From the NCBI RefSeq assembly GCF_015477805.1, contig NZ_JADLQL010000001.1, positions 930,001-994,000 of the forward strand: 64,000 nucleotides of DNA, read 5' to 3'. How positions within the stretch are numbered: position 1 is the first letter of the stretch; the number at the start of each line of letters is the position of its first letter. The translations under genes were made by a program, and so were the position numbers. This DNA is from Nocardia flavorosea. GTDB lineage: Bacteria > Actinomycetota > Actinomycetes > Mycobacteriales > Mycobacteriaceae. This document shows positions 34,842 to 44,366 of this stretch, one piece after another. The notes below the pieces were generated by a model that saw only the letters and a list, made by a program, of their open reading frames with translations, had not been told where the DNA came from and did no database searches.

Positions 34842-37579
34842 CGGGCGGTCTCCTTCGTATCGGCGCCGGCGTTCCACAACTGCCGATAGCGGCCGCCGGC
34901 GGCGAGTAGTTCGCTGTGCGTTCCGGATTCGGCGATCCGGCCGGCCTCCAGGACCACGATCCGGTCGGCCTCGGTGATCGTGCGCAGCCGATGCGCGATC
35001 ACCAGGACCGTCCGCCCGATGGTCAGCCGGTTGAGCGCCTGCTGCACCAGATACTCCGATTCCGGGTCGGCATACGCCGTGGCCTCGTCGAGCACGAGTA
35101 CGGGGGTGTCGGCCAGCAGCGCCCGGGCGATGGTGAGCCGCTGCCGTTCCCCTCCGGACATGGTGCTGTCGGCGCCCAGCATGGTGTCGTACCCCTGTGG
35201 CAACCGCAGAATCCGGTCGTGGATCCGGGCGTCCCGCGCGGCCCGCTCGATCGCGTCATCGGAGGCATCGGGCACCGCCAGGGCGATATTCTCCCGGACC
35301 GTACCGCGGATCAGCTGGGCATCCTGGAAGACGAACCCGACCTGCGCGTACAGCTCGTCCGGCGGCAGTGTCGTGATATCTCGGCCGCCCACCCGGATCG
35401 CACCGGAACCGACATCGTGGAAACGGGCCAGCAGTGCGGCCACTGTCGACTTTCCGGCGCCCGAGGAACCGACCAGCGCGGTGACGGTACCGGGTTCCAG
35501 GGTGAGCGAGATGTTCTCGATCACCGGCGCGCCGGGCCGATAGCCGAAGGTCACCTCGTCGAACACCACTCGGCCCGGCTCGGCCGCCGGAGCCGGTTGC
35601 CCCGAGCGCACCTCGAGCTCGTCGGTGTCCAATACGACCTGGATCTTCTGCGCCGCTTCCCGGCCCTCGCGCAACCCCATCATCCCGTAGCCGATGCCGA
35701 GCAGGCGCGAGCCGAAGGTGGTGCCGAGGAACAGGAACGGCAGCAGATCCACCGGCGCCAGGCTATCCGCCGCGATCAGCGCAGTGCCGGCCACCAAGAT
35801 CAGCCACAGGAAAGTGACCGGCCGGGTGATGAGGTCCATCGCCGACTTCTTGCCGACGAACGGCCGCTGCCATCCGTCCAGGAAGCCGATGTATTGATCC
35901 AGGCTGCGCCGGAACGGCGACGCGGCCGAACCGCCGAATACCCGGATCACCGGCTGACCGTCCATATAGGAGGTCGCCTCGCGTTTCATCCGCTCGCCCC
36001 AGCGCTGCGCCTGCATCGTCTTGGGGCCCGATGTCGCCATCATCGTCATCATCGTGAATATGTAGGCGAGGATGGGGATCAGCAGCACCAGGCCCATGCG
36101 CCAGTCCACGAAGAACAGGTAGACCAGCACCGCCAGCGGCGCCACCACCGCGGCCACCGCGTCCACCACCGCATGCGTGATCAGATAATGCAGCGACAGT
36201 GTGTCGCCGTTGATCAGTTTGTCCACCTGCCCCGAACTGCGCGCGGTGAACCAGCCCAGCGGCAGTTTCGCCAGTTTGCCCAGCAACCGGCCCCGCAGAT
36301 CACGACTGAACCGCGCGTCGACCGAGTGCAACCACAGTTGCAACGCCGATTCCACCAGTAGGCCCAACCCGGACAATCCCAGCGCCCACAGGCCGATACG
36401 CCACAGTGTGTCGGTTGCGCTGCCCGCGAGAAGCTCCCGCGCCAGTTCCACCAACAGCACGTAGGGCGCCAACTGGATCAGCGTGACGAAGAATTGGAGG
36501 ATGCCCGCCGCATAGAGCTTCGGTTTGACGCCGGCGAACAGGCGGCTGCCCGCTTGGGAACGCCAGCTACCGGCCCGGATGGATCGCGCCGCCGGCGCCG
36601 AACTGCTCCCGGTGTCCTGCCCTGCGCCGTCCCCGTCGGCGCGCGGCGCGCCGTCCGCGGCATTCGGCACTGCCGCGACGACCGCGCCGGACCCGGATTC
36701 GATTTCGACGGCCTTCGGCGCCGGACCACCAGGCGCCTTCGACACACCATCGGCCGAAACAGCGGCGACACCCCCGCTCTCCGCGGCACCGCCCGGGGGC
36801 AGGCCGGGGGCCGCCGCGGCGCGTTCCTCGCCACCGCGCTCCTTGCCCATCGCCCGGCCGTGCACCCAGTACGCCTGGGCGTACACATCCGTCTTGGGGA
36901 AGCCGAATTCCTTCACCCGCGCCCGAAGATGCTTCAGGGCCTTCGATTCCGGCCCCATCCAGGCGTACCAGTTCGACCAGTCCCGCACTTCCAGGGCCGC
37001 GGCAAGGGCTTCCTCCGAGGTCCGCGGCACCCAGTGCACCCGCGCCAACGGGTGCTGCACCAGCGGGATCAGCAGATCGTCCTCGTGATGCTGTTCGAGG
37101 TACACCTCGACGGCCACCTGATGCGGTAACGCGGCCAGGATCGTATTTATCGCCGGAATGGATGCCGAATCACCGATGAGCAGATACCCGGCCGGCAGAT
37201 CCTCCGATACGGAGAAACCCCGGGACCCGAACGAGGTCACCTCGATCGTCTCACCGCCGGTGACGTTCAAGGCCCACGCCGAGGCCGGTCCCGCGGGCTC
37301 GTGCAGTACGAAATCCACCGCGAACCGGCCGGCGGTATCCGGATCGACCTCCGCGATCGTGTATCCGCGCTGGAACTCGGCGTCCGTTCCCTTGTTGTCC
37401 GGGAACCACATCCGCAGCCATGCCGTGGGTTCGATATCGATATCCGCCAGCAGGGTCGGCGCGCTCAACCAGACCCGGCGCATACGCGGTGTCGGTTGCT
37501 CTGTACTCGTGACGGTGGCGGTGTGGTACTGAACGCCGAAGGCGTTCAGTACCACACCTTGAAATCCTCTGCGCGCCAT
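34838..37579 (-). CDS. irtA: IrtA-like siderophore ABC transporter with SIP domain
   Basis: A 913-residue protein. A siderophore-interacting FAD reductase domain (about 1-255) contains [38 protein letters not shown] and [16 protein letters not shown]. An Ala/Gly/Pro-rich linker of about 80 residues follows, then an ABC membrane domain ([20 protein letters not shown]) and an ATPase with [17 protein letters not shown] and [15 protein letters not shown]. The domain order and the N-terminal MAR-FQGV pattern match mycobacterial IrtA, which imports and reduces ferric siderophore at the inner membrane. A perfect 18-bp inverted repeat lies within codons 8-20. A candidate iron box lies 131 bases upstream. 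Confidence 0.92.
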   Translation of the reverse strand: MARRGFQGVVLNAFGVQYHTATVTSTEQPTPRMRRVWLSAPTLLADIDIEPTAWLRMWFPDNKGTDAEFQRGYTIAEVDPDTAGRFAVDFVLHEPAGPASAWALNVTGGETIEVTSFGSRGFSVSEDLPAGYLLIGDSASIPAINTILAALPHQVAVEVYLEQHHEDDLLIPLVQHPLARVHWVPRTSEEALAAALEVRDWSNWYAWMGPESKALKHLRARVKEFGFPKTDVYAQAYWVHGRAMGKERGGEERAAAAPGLPPGGAAESGGVAAVSADGVSKAPGGPAPKAVEIESGSGAVVAAVPNAADGAPRADGDGAGQDTGSSSAPAARSIRAGSWRSQAGSRLFAGVKPKLYAAGILQFFVTLIQLAPYVLLVELARELLAGSATDTLWRIGLWALGLSGLGLLVESALQLWLHSVDARFSRDLRGRLLGKLAKLPLGWFTARSSGQVDKLINGDTLSLHYLITHAVVDAVAAVVAPLAVLVYLFFVDWRMGLVLLIPILAYIFTMMTMMATSGPKTMQAQRWGERMKREATSYMDGQPVIRVFGGSAASPFRRSLDQYIGFLDGWQRPFVGKKSAMDLITRPVTFLWLILVAGTALIAADSLAPVDLLPFLFLGTTFGSRLLGIGYGMMGLREGREAAQKIQVVLDTDELEVRSGQPAPAAEPGRVVFDEVTFGYRPGAPVIENISLTLEPGTVTALVGSSGAGKSTVAALLARFHDVGSGAIRVGGRDITTLPPDELYAQVGFVFQDAQLIRGTVRENIALAVPDASDDAIERAARDARIHDRILRLPQGYDTMLGADSTMSGGERQRLTIARALLADTPVLVLDEATAYADPESEYLVQQALNRLTIGRTVLVIAHRLRTITEADRIVVLEAGRIAESGTHSELLAAGGRYRQLWNAGADTKETAR
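37520..37558 (-). repeat. Perfect 18-bp inverted repeat in the 5-prime end of irtA
   Basis: GGTGTGGTACTGAACGCC (37520-37537) and its exact reverse complement (37541-37558) are separated by only three bases. On the irtA transcript this would be an 18-bp hairpin with a UUC loop, starting about 21 bases after the start codon. The repeat encodes the conserved IrtA start region ([12 protein letters not shown]). Its perfection is not required by the protein sequence. Confidence 0.9.
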
Positions 37580-37709
37580 TGCGGTATGTGCCCTCCGATA
37601 CCAGACTCGATGACCGTCAGGTCACCTGCCGAACAACACGGCGCACGAGTCGGGCGCACCGCCTCCTGCGCCGCCATCCCGTCTCCCATTTCGGGACACG
37701 CCCGGCAAC

Positions 37710-37728
37710 TTTGGTTAGCCTACACATA
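37710..37728 (-). promoter_or_regulatory. Candidate IdeR box upstream of irtAB
   Basis: Read on the minus strand, TATGTGTAGGCTAACCAAA matches the consensus at about 15 of 19 positions, with an intact TAGGCTAACC core. It is 131 bases from the irtA start. Confidence 0.65.
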
Positions 37729-37885
37729 CCAAGGGTTCGAAAACCAGAGCCGGGAAACCGGCCGCGCCACATCCACGAATCGAAGGCCGGTACTCCCGCA
37801 GACAGGTTCACCACCCACTACAGCCGTCTCACAGGGCGGCATGACCAGCCCTTTCGCGCCACACCACGAACCCGCCCCACCAAGG

Positions 37886-37904
37886 TAAGGCTATGCTAGC
37901 CTAA
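37886..37904 (+). promoter_or_regulatory. Candidate IdeR box upstream of the salicylate synthase gene
   Basis: TAAGGCTATGCTAGCCTAA matches the consensus at about 16 of 19 positions and is itself a near palindrome. It lies 33 bases before the TTG start of the salicylate synthase gene, close to the expected promoter position. Confidence 0.7.
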
Positions 37905-37937
37905 TTCTTCGCTGGTACGCATGATCTTGGAGGACCG

Positions 37938-39251
37938 TTGTCGATCACGGATGAACGTTCACAGGCGGAGTATGTGACCGATCCGGTGGCAGCGGTAGCG
38001 GGGCTGGCGGGGGCCGACCTGTTCGGCGAGTACGTGGTCTACGAACGCCCCGGAGAGTGGGTGTTCGCGGCCGATCCGATCGGCACTGTCGAGCTGGGCG
38101 TCGAGGAACTGCGGGTCGAATGGGACGGGCACAGTCGTTCACGCCGGTGGACAGGCAGGCCCGCACACGCCCTCGACCAGGCCCTGCGCGCGCTGCCCCT
38201 CGAGGGCCGGAATGTGTACGGATGGATCGGTTTCGAATTCTGCGCATGGGCGCTGGAGGCCACTGCCCATGTGGCAGCGCCGACGACACTCGCGCATCTG
38301 ATGATCCCGCGTATCGAGGTACGGATCGCGACATCGGGGATCCAGGTCTGTGGTGCGACCCCCGAGGAGACCCGGGCCATCCACGATCTCGTCGTGGCCG
38401 CGCAGGACAGTGCGACGCCGATCCCGCATCCGACGGATATCCGCAGCGACCGGACCGGCTACCGCGAACGAGTTGCCGAGGCGTCCGCGGAAATCCGGGA
38501 CGGCCGGTACCGAAAGGTCATCCTGTCGCGAAAGGTCGAGTTGCCCTTCATGGTCGACGTACCGGCCACCTACCGGCTCGGCCGGGCACACAACACCCCC
38601 GCTCGCTCCTTCCTGCTGCGGCTGGGCGGGTTGGCGGCAGCGGGATTCAGTCCGGAATTGGTCGTTTCCGTCGACGACGGCCGCGTGATCACCACCAAGC
38701 CGATGGCCGGCACCCGACGATTCGGCCGCAGCCACGCGGCCGATCTCGCCGCGCGGGCGGATCTGCTCGGCGATCCCAAGGAGATCGCCGAGCATGCGAT
38801 GTCGGTGAACACCTCGTTCACCGAGGTCACCGGTATCGCCGCCCCCGGCACACCGGCCATCAGCGAGTTCATGACGGTGCGGGAACGCGGTAGTGTCCAG
38901 CACCTCACCTCCACCGTGCGCGGCCTGCTCCCCGCCGACCGCACCAGCTGGGACGCCCTGGAAGCGCTGTTCCCGGCTGTCACCGCCGCGGGAATCCCCA
39001 AACGTGAAGGCGTCGACGCCATCTTCCGGCTCGACCGCGATCCGCGCGGATTGTATTCCGGTGCGGTGCTGAAGGTCTCCTCCACCGGCTCACTGGAGGC
39101 CACGCTGGTACTGCGGGCGGTCTACCAAACCATCCACGGCGCATGGCTACGGGCTGGTGCCGGGATCATCGAACAATCCACCCCCGAGCGCGAATTCGAG
39201 GAAACCTGCGAGAAACTGGAAAGTATCGCGCCCTACGTCGTCGCGGCATAA
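37938..39251 (+). CDS. mbtI: Salicylate synthase (MbtI-like)
   Basis: A 437-residue chorismate-using enzyme of the MbtI/Irp9 group. It converts chorismate through isochorismate to salicylate, the aryl cap of the siderophore. Seen are YRKVILSRKVELP, ITTKPMAGTRRFG, DPKEIAEHAMSVNTSF, AGIPKREGVDAIF, GLYSGAVLKV and the final RAGAGIIEQSTPEREFEET, all MST-family active-site regions. TTG at 37938 is chosen because GGAGG lies just upstream and the protein length fits MbtI. It is transcribed away from irtA and converges on the salicyl-AMP ligase gene. An iron box lies upstream. Confidence 0.9.
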   Translation: MSITDERSQAEYVTDPVAAVAGLAGADLFGEYVVYERPGEWVFAADPIGTVELGVEELRVEWDGHSRSRRWTGRPAHALDQALRALPLEGRNVYGWIGFEFCAWALEATAHVAAPTTLAHLMIPRIEVRIATSGIQVCGATPEETRAIHDLVVAAQDSATPIPHPTDIRSDRTGYRERVAEASAEIRDGRYRKVILSRKVELPFMVDVPATYRLGRAHNTPARSFLLRLGGLAAAGFSPELVVSVDDGRVITTKPMAGTRRFGRSHAADLAARADLLGDPKEIAEHAMSVNTSFTEVTGIAAPGTPAISEFMTVRERGSVQHLTSTVRGLLPADRTSWDALEALFPAVTAAGIPKREGVDAIFRLDRDPRGLYSGAVLKVSSTGSLEATLVLRAVYQTIHGAWLRAGAGIIEQSTPEREFEETCEKLESIAPYVVAA

Positions 39252-39338
39252 CGGGACAACGCCGGGCGACCGGCGCCCACCCGCGCTCGCCGCGGGACCC
39301 CGCGCTCGAACGGTTTGCGCCGGCCGGAGACCCGTCCG

Positions 39339-40952
39339 TCAGCCCGCGTTGCGCAGGGCTTTCTTATCGATCTTGCCCACCGCGGTCGTGGGCAGGACCT
39401 CCGCGCGCCGCAGCACATCGGGCAGCTTGTACGTGGCCACACCGCGAGCGGTCAGGAATGTCTTGATCGCGGGCAGCGTCGGCATCTCACCGTCGACGAC
39501 CAGGACGGCACAGACCTTCTCGCCGAGCGCGGCGTCGGGCAGCCCGACGGCAGCGGCGTGGCGGACCGCCGGATGCGCGAGCAGATGCTCCTCGAGTTCA
39601 TCGCAGGAAACGTTCTCACCGCCGCGGTTGATGACGTCTTTGATGCGACCCGAAACAACGAGATGACCGCTGGGCAGGAGGCGCACCAGATCGCCGCTGC
39701 GATAGTAACCGTCGGGAGTGAAGGCGCGGGCGTTGTGCTCGGGGGCCCGATAGTAGCCGCGAATCGTGTAGGGGCCCTTGGTGAGCAGCTCCCCCTCGTC
39801 CCCGGGAGCGACATCGTTGCCGTCACCGTCGACCACGCGGATTTCGTCGGCCGGGGACAGCGGCCGGCCCTGCGTGGCGTGCACCAGCTCGTCCGGATCG
39901 TCGAGACGGGTGAAGTTGAGCAGGCCCTCGGCCATCCCGAACACCTGCTGCAACCGGGCCCGCAGCGCAGGCTCGACCTCGCGAGCGTTCACCTCGGCCA
40001 GCCGGGCGCCGCCGACCTGGAGCAACCGCAGCGACGACAGGTCCGCCTCCTCCCATTCCACTGCTGCACACCACAGTTGGGCCAGCGGCGGTACGACCGC
40101 GGTCACGGTCACCCGATGCCGTTCGATCACGGCGAACGCGTTCTCCGGACTGGGCTCGGTGACGAAGGCGACCGCGCCGCCCACGGCGACGGTGCCGAGG
40201 ATTCCGGGGCAGGCGAGCGGGAAGTTGTGTGCCGCGGGAAGGGCCGCCAGGTACACATCGTCCTCGGTCAGTTCGCACAGCCGGGCGCTTGCGGTCGCGT
40301 TGTAGACATAGTCGTCATGGGTGCGGGCGATCAGCTTCGGCAGCCCGGTGGTGCCGCCGGAAACCAGCATGAGCGCGATATCGCCCGGATCGACCACGGG
40401 CAGCGAATCACCGTCGCGCGGGACGGAATCGAGGGCGGCGAACGGACCGGGGTCACCGAGCACGAGTACGTGCCGCAGCGACGGCACTGCCGCCCGGACC
40501 TCGGCGGCCAGCTCGCGGTAGTCGAAGTCACCCAGCCGGTCGGCGACGATATAGCCCACTGCTTCGGAAAGCCGCGCCAGATGCTCGATCTCGCTGCGCC
40601 GATGCGCGGGCAAAGTGAGCACCGGGATTATTCCGGCCCGCAACAGCCCGAACAACACCGGCACGAACTCGACCACATTCGGCAGTTGCACCACGACCCG
40701 GTCCCCGGGGGCCATCCCGAGCGCACGGAATCCGTGTGCCATCCGATCGGCTTCCGCGTCCAGCGTCGCATAACTGCACGCCGCGCCACCGAGTAACGCA
40801 GTCCGCTGCGGAGACCTTTTCGCGGTCTCACGCAGCAGCTCACCGAGCGAGCGACCCTGCCAATAGCCGGCGCTGCGGTATTCGGCGGCCTGTTCGGCGG
40901 GAAAGGGAACGTAGCCGTCGCGATAGGTGGTGGACGCGGTAGGGGGTGTCAC
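39339..40952 (-). CDS. mbtA: Salicyl-AMP ligase (MbtA/DhbE-like)
   Basis: A 537-residue aryl-acid adenylating enzyme. It activates salicylate and loads it on the aryl carrier domain of the NRPS. Seen are YVPFPAEQAAEYRSAGYW at the N-terminus (typical of DhbE/MbtA), the P-loop LVSGGTTGLPKLI, MAEGLLNFTRLDD in the A5 region, SGRIKDVINRGGENVSCDE and the end motif TTAVGKIDKKAL. GTG at 40952 is chosen because GAGAGG lies just upstream; a GTG at 40976 is the alternative. It converges with the salicylate synthase gene. An iron box overlaps its promoter region. Confidence 0.9.
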   Translation of the reverse strand: MTPPTASTTYRDGYVPFPAEQAAEYRSAGYWQGRSLGELLRETAKRSPQRTALLGGAACSYATLDAEADRMAHGFRALGMAPGDRVVVQLPNVVEFVPVLFGLLRAGIIPVLTLPAHRRSEIEHLARLSEAVGYIVADRLGDFDYRELAAEVRAAVPSLRHVLVLGDPGPFAALDSVPRDGDSLPVVDPGDIALMLVSGGTTGLPKLIARTHDDYVYNATASARLCELTEDDVYLAALPAAHNFPLACPGILGTVAVGGAVAFVTEPSPENAFAVIERHRVTVTAVVPPLAQLWCAAVEWEEADLSSLRLLQVGGARLAEVNAREVEPALRARLQQVFGMAEGLLNFTRLDDPDELVHATQGRPLSPADEIRVVDGDGNDVAPGDEGELLTKGPYTIRGYYRAPEHNARAFTPDGYYRSGDLVRLLPSGHLVVSGRIKDVINRGGENVSCDELEEHLLAHPAVRHAAAVGLPDAALGEKVCAVLVVDGEMPTLPAIKTFLTARGVATYKLPDVLRRAEVLPTTAVGKIDKKALRNAG

Positions 40953-40983
40953 GATACGCCTCTCAGATATCGGCACGGGAGCC

Positions 40984-41002
40984 GTTGCTTAGGCTTACCT
41001 TA
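40984..41002 (-). promoter_or_regulatory. Candidate IdeR box upstream of the salicyl-AMP ligase gene
   Basis: Read on the minus strand, TAAGGTAAGCCTAAGCAAC matches the consensus at about 16 of 19 positions. It is 31 bases from the chosen GTG start. It marks the right edge of the iron-regulated region. Confidence 0.7.
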
Positions 41003-41226
41003 CATTGACAGCCGGTATCGCTGCGACTCGATGAGCGACGCTTCCCTTACGACGTACCGTCCGTACTGTCGCGGTGGCTGTAGGTCCGAATGCGCCTACT
41101 GGACGCGCCCGAACCCCACCGTTGCGTTGCAACCGTTTCGACACCACAACTGTCGCACCCGGGCCGGCAGCCGGGCGGAACCCGGCGAGCGGTCGGCGAC
41201 CCGAGCGGGCCGACGACCGTCGAGAT

Positions 41227-42012
41227 TCACCGAATGCGTCCCGCGGGGCGGCGGCGTAGCTCCCGAGACAGGTTGTGGGCGTGGCGCAGTAGCAGACGAC
41301 CCAGCTCGGGGCGACGGTCGGCACGGAATCGGCTCTCGACACCGGTGAGGCTGAGCGCCCACTGGGGTTCGTCGCGCCGGTCGAACACCGCCGCCGCCAT
41401 ACCCCAGCTGCCCTCGACGAGCAGGCCCGGGTTCACGCACCATCCCGATTCCCTGGTGGCCGCCACTCGCCGGGTGAGCTCACCGCGCGCGTGTGCCGCA
41501 CCCCAGTCCCCGCTCAGATCGATATGGGCGAGATAGTCCTCGATATCGCGGTCGGGCAGGTGCGCGAGGATCACCAAACCCGCCGACGCGACGCCGAGCG
41601 GAAAACGGATCCCGGGATACAGCACATGGGAGCGGAGCGGGAAACTACCTTCCTCGCTGGTGAGGCATACCGTCTCGTCACCGCGACGGGCGGACAGGAA
41701 TGCGCTCTCCCCCGTCTCGCGGGCCAGTTCCCGCAGCACGGGCCGGGCCGCGTGCGTGATGTCGTAGCGCTCGGCCGCGAGGGAGCCCATGAGGAACAGT
41801 TCCGGACCGAGCAGCCACCGGCCCGACCCGGCGTCACGATCCAGGAAACCTTCGTCGGCGAGGGCAACGAGCAGTCGATGCGCTGTGGGCCGCGCCAAAC
41901 CGGCCCGGCGCGCCAGCTCGCTGGTCGTCACGCCCTGTTCGCCTTCTGCGGCGACCGCGCGCAGCAGCGACACCGCGCGTCCGACCACCGACGGATTGGG
42001 CTCAGCGCTCAT
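41227..42012 (-). CDS. IclR-family transcriptional regulator
   Basis: A 261-residue regulator. It has an N-terminal winged helix-turn-helix (VTTSELARRAGLARPTAHRLLVALADEGFLDRD) and the IclR effector domain (LRELARETGESAFLS, LYPGIRFPLGVASAGLVILA). It is divergent from a 3-oxoacid CoA-transferase pair, the classic arrangement for PcaR-type control of beta-ketoadipate or ketone-body degradation. The 175-base gap between the two probably holds its operator; TGGAC and GTCCA half-sites flank a 15-base spacer around 42035-42060. The effector is unknown. It is probably unrelated to the siderophore locus. Confidence 0.88.
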   Translation of the reverse strand: MSAEPNPSVVGRAVSLLRAVAAEGEQGVTTSELARRAGLARPTAHRLLVALADEGFLDRDAGSGRWLLGPELFLMGSLAAERYDITHAARPVLRELARETGESAFLSARRGDETVCLTSEEGSFPLRSHVLYPGIRFPLGVASAGLVILAHLPDRDIEDYLAHIDLSGDWGAAHARGELTRRVAATRESGWCVNPGLLVEGSWGMAAAVFDRRDEPQWALSLTGVESRFRADRRPELGRLLLRHAHNLSRELRRRPAGRIR

Positions 42013-42187
42013 ACCTCGACCATACGTTCACTGAATGGACGGTGCACAGTGTGGTGTCCACTCGACGAGCAATTCCTACTTCGCTCGCCCCGAGTGCTTG
42101 CCAGTCGATATGGGCGAATGCTGTGGTGGAAACACCGCGGGAGCAGCGTTTGCTGAGTGAACGTAATCGACGAAAGGCAAGCTGGGA

Positions 42188-42949
42188 ATGGAATCGAAAG
42201 TGGTGGAGACCGCCGCCGCTGCCGTCGCCGATATCGGTTCGGGGGCGACCCTGGCGGTCGGCGGGTTCGGGCTGTGCGGCGTCCCGGACGCCCTGATCGC
42301 CGCCATCGCCGCGGGCGAGGCAGGCGATCTCGCGGTGTTCTCCAACAACTGCGGAGTCGACGACTACGGGCTGGGAATCCTGTTGTCCGCGGGCCGTATC
42401 GCCCGGGTGACCGCCTCCTACGTCGGGGAGAACAAGGAATTCGCCCGGCAGTATCTCGGCGGCGAACTCGAAGTCGAACTCCTGCCCCAGGGCACTCTCG
42501 CCGAACGACTGCGGGCCGGCGGCGCGGGCATCCCCGCCTTCTATACACCGGCCGGGGTCGGAACTCCGATCAGCGAGGGCGGGTTGCCGTGGCGGTACGC
42601 ACCGGACGGGTCGGTGGCGGTCGCCTCGCCGCCCAAGGAGGTGCGCGTGTTCGGGGGCCGCCGCTATGTGCTCGAGGAGAGCATCGTCGCCGATTATGCC
42701 CTCGTGCACGCCGTCGCCGGCGATACCGACGGCAACCTGGTGTTCGAGAAAACGGCCCGGAATTTCAACCCACTGGCCGCGATGGCCGGGCGGGTGACCA
42801 TCGCCCAGGTCGAGCGACTCGTCGCCCCCGGCGAACTGGACCCCGGCCACGTCCACCTACCGGGCGTGTTCGTCCAGCGGGTCGTGCACACCGGGCCCCA
42901 GAACAAACGAATCGAGAAGCGCACCGTACGGCAGGAGGCCACCCGATGA
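42188..42949 (+). CDS. 3-oxoacid CoA-transferase subunit A
   Basis: A 253-residue alpha subunit. It has the glycine-rich [13 protein letters not shown] near the N-terminus, [38 protein letters not shown] and [19 protein letters not shown], all hallmarks of PcaI/ScoA. With the B subunit it moves CoA from succinyl-CoA to acetoacetate or 3-oxoadipate. The B gene starts within its last codons (ATGA overlap). It is probably controlled by the divergent IclR regulator. Which acid is the substrate cannot be decided here, since no other ring-cleavage gene is in the window. Confidence 0.88.
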   Translation: MESKVVETAAAAVADIGSGATLAVGGFGLCGVPDALIAAIAAGEAGDLAVFSNNCGVDDYGLGILLSAGRIARVTASYVGENKEFARQYLGGELEVELLPQGTLAERLRAGGAGIPAFYTPAGVGTPISEGGLPWRYAPDGSVAVASPPKEVRVFGGRRYVLEESIVADYALVHAVAGDTDGNLVFEKTARNFNPLAAMAGRVTIAQVERLVAPGELDPGHVHLPGVFVQRVVHTGPQNKRIEKRTVRQEATR

Positions 42950-43590
42950 GCTGGACGCGCACCGAAATGGCCGCCCGCGCGGCCCGTGAACTCACGGCCG
43001 GCGAATACGTCAACCTCGGCATCGGCCTGCCCACTCTGATCCCCAACCATCTGCCCGACGACGTGCAGGTCGTCCTGCACAGCGAGAACGGGATCCTCGG
43101 CACCGGCCCCTACCCCACCGAGGACGCGGTCGACGCCGACCTCATCAATGCCGGCAAGGAAACCGTCACCGTCGAACCGGGGGCCGCATTCTTCGACTCC
43201 GCACTGTCGTTCGGCATGATCCGCGGCGGCCATATCGATACCGCGATCCTCGGCGGTATGCAGGTCTCACGAACCGGTGACCTGGCCAACTGGATGGTGC
43301 CCGGCGCGATGGTCAAAGGCATGGGTGGCGCGATGGACCTGGTCCACGGCGCCCGCCGGGTGATCGTGCTGATGGAACACACCACTCGCGACGGCTCGCC
43401 GAAAATCGTCGACACCTGCACCCTGCCGCTGACCGGACAAGCCGTCGTCCACCGGGTGATCACCGATCTCGCCGTCCTCGATATCGCCGGTGGTCAAGTG
43501 GTCCTGCGCGAAACCGCACCCGGAGTGAGCGTCGAACAGGTGCGGCAAGCGACCGGGACAGCACTCACCGTGAGCACCGCTGCGGTCTGA
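42946..43590 (+). CDS. 3-oxoacid CoA-transferase subunit B
   Basis: A 214-residue beta subunit. It carries the catalytic glutamate motif SENGILG and the segments [31 protein letters not shown] and [17 protein letters not shown] of ScoB/PcaJ. The ATG at 42946 overlaps the A subunit stop. Together they form the usual heterotetrameric CoA-transferase. Confidence 0.9.
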   Translation: MSWTRTEMAARAARELTAGEYVNLGIGLPTLIPNHLPDDVQVVLHSENGILGTGPYPTEDAVDADLINAGKETVTVEPGAAFFDSALSFGMIRGGHIDTAILGGMQVSRTGDLANWMVPGAMVKGMGGAMDLVHGARRVIVLMEHTTRDGSPKIVDTCTLPLTGQAVVHRVITDLAVLDIAGGQVVLRETAPGVSVEQVRQATGTALTVSTAAV

Positions 43591-43747
43591 CGCCCGGACA
43601 TCGCAAGGCATAGTCACCGGACTGGTTGTGCTCGTCGCGGTCCTGGCGCGCGTGGCCCAGGTCCGCGGGCCGGCCATGACCGGTGCCGGTGTTTCGGAGC
43701 CCACGGTCCGGGTACCGCATGCGTCGACACGACGAGGAGGTGCGAGC

Positions 43748-44278
43748 GTGAGCGTGGCCGACGACCAGGACGACTACGACCCCGACGCGGACCCGGAAAT
43801 GCTGCAGCCACAGCGTCTTCGTCCGCAGCCCGACCAGGCCGAGGGCGCCGACGACCCCGCCGAAACCGGGGAAACCGGGCCCGACCGGCTCTCCGCCCGC
43901 ACAACCGGCGAAGTCTTCGACGACCACCTGCGCCTGGCACAGGTCCGGGACGTCGACACCGATCTCGAACGCAACTACGCCCACGACTGCGTCATCCTCA
44001 CCGGCCGCGGGGTCTACCACGGTCATGACGGCGTCCGCAGTCTCGCGGATGCCCTGGCGGCGGAACTACCGGAGGGGCGATGGCACTATCGTCTCCGCCT
44101 GGTGGAGGGCACCATGGCCTATCTCGAATGGTCCGCCGACGCCGGGGCGGCCGCCGTCGAGGACGGCGCCGACAGTTTCCTGATCGTCGACGGCAAGATC
44201 GCCACCCAGACGATCCACTACACCGTCCGCGCACCCGACGGCCGTATCGTCATCGGCCCCGACGGACGACGGAGGTGA
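43748..44278 (+). CDS. NTF2-like (SnoaL-type) protein of unknown function
   Basis: A 176-residue protein. An acidic, probably disordered N-terminal 55 residues (DDQDDYDPDADPEM) precedes a compact domain with VFDDHLRLAQVRDVDTDLER, YAHDCVILTGRGVYHGHDG and FLIVDGKIATQTIHY. The last region is typical of the NTF2-like/SnoaL fold, which often works as a polyketide cyclase, isomerase or small-ligand binder. GTG 43748 is chosen because GAGGAGG lies upstream. No partner gene suggests a substrate. It lies between the CoA-transferase pair and the Mur-ligase-like gene. Confidence 0.6.
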   Translation: MSVADDQDDYDPDADPEMLQPQRLRPQPDQAEGADDPAETGETGPDRLSARTTGEVFDDHLRLAQVRDVDTDLERNYAHDCVILTGRGVYHGHDGVRSLADALAAELPEGRWHYRLRLVEGTMAYLEWSADAGAAAVEDGADSFLIVDGKIATQTIHYTVRAPDGRIVIGPDGRRR

Positions 44279-44366
44279 CCCGAGCCTCCGGGCCCTCCGG
44301 CGACGTTCGCCCGGAGAAAGATCACGGTTGCCCGGATATCCGGCCGTGGGGTGGTTCACTGTGACC

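Larger units (their letters stand above)
37580..37937. other. Divergent control region between irtA and the salicylate synthase gene
   Basis: About 360 bases without a convincing gene. It contains two candidate iron boxes (37710-37728 facing irtA and 37886-37904 facing the salicylate synthase gene). It also has the TTGGAGG ribosome-binding site for the latter at 37927-37933. Confidence 0.7.

Noticed and set aside
37520..37558. Reading the irtA hairpin as a transcription terminator
   Set aside because: It lies inside conserved coding sequence and has no T tract.
15726..40952. Classical nocobactin or mycobactin cluster
   Set aside because: The polyketide module and the hydroxylysine-incorporating NRPS modules are absent, and DesA- and DesD-like genes are present instead.
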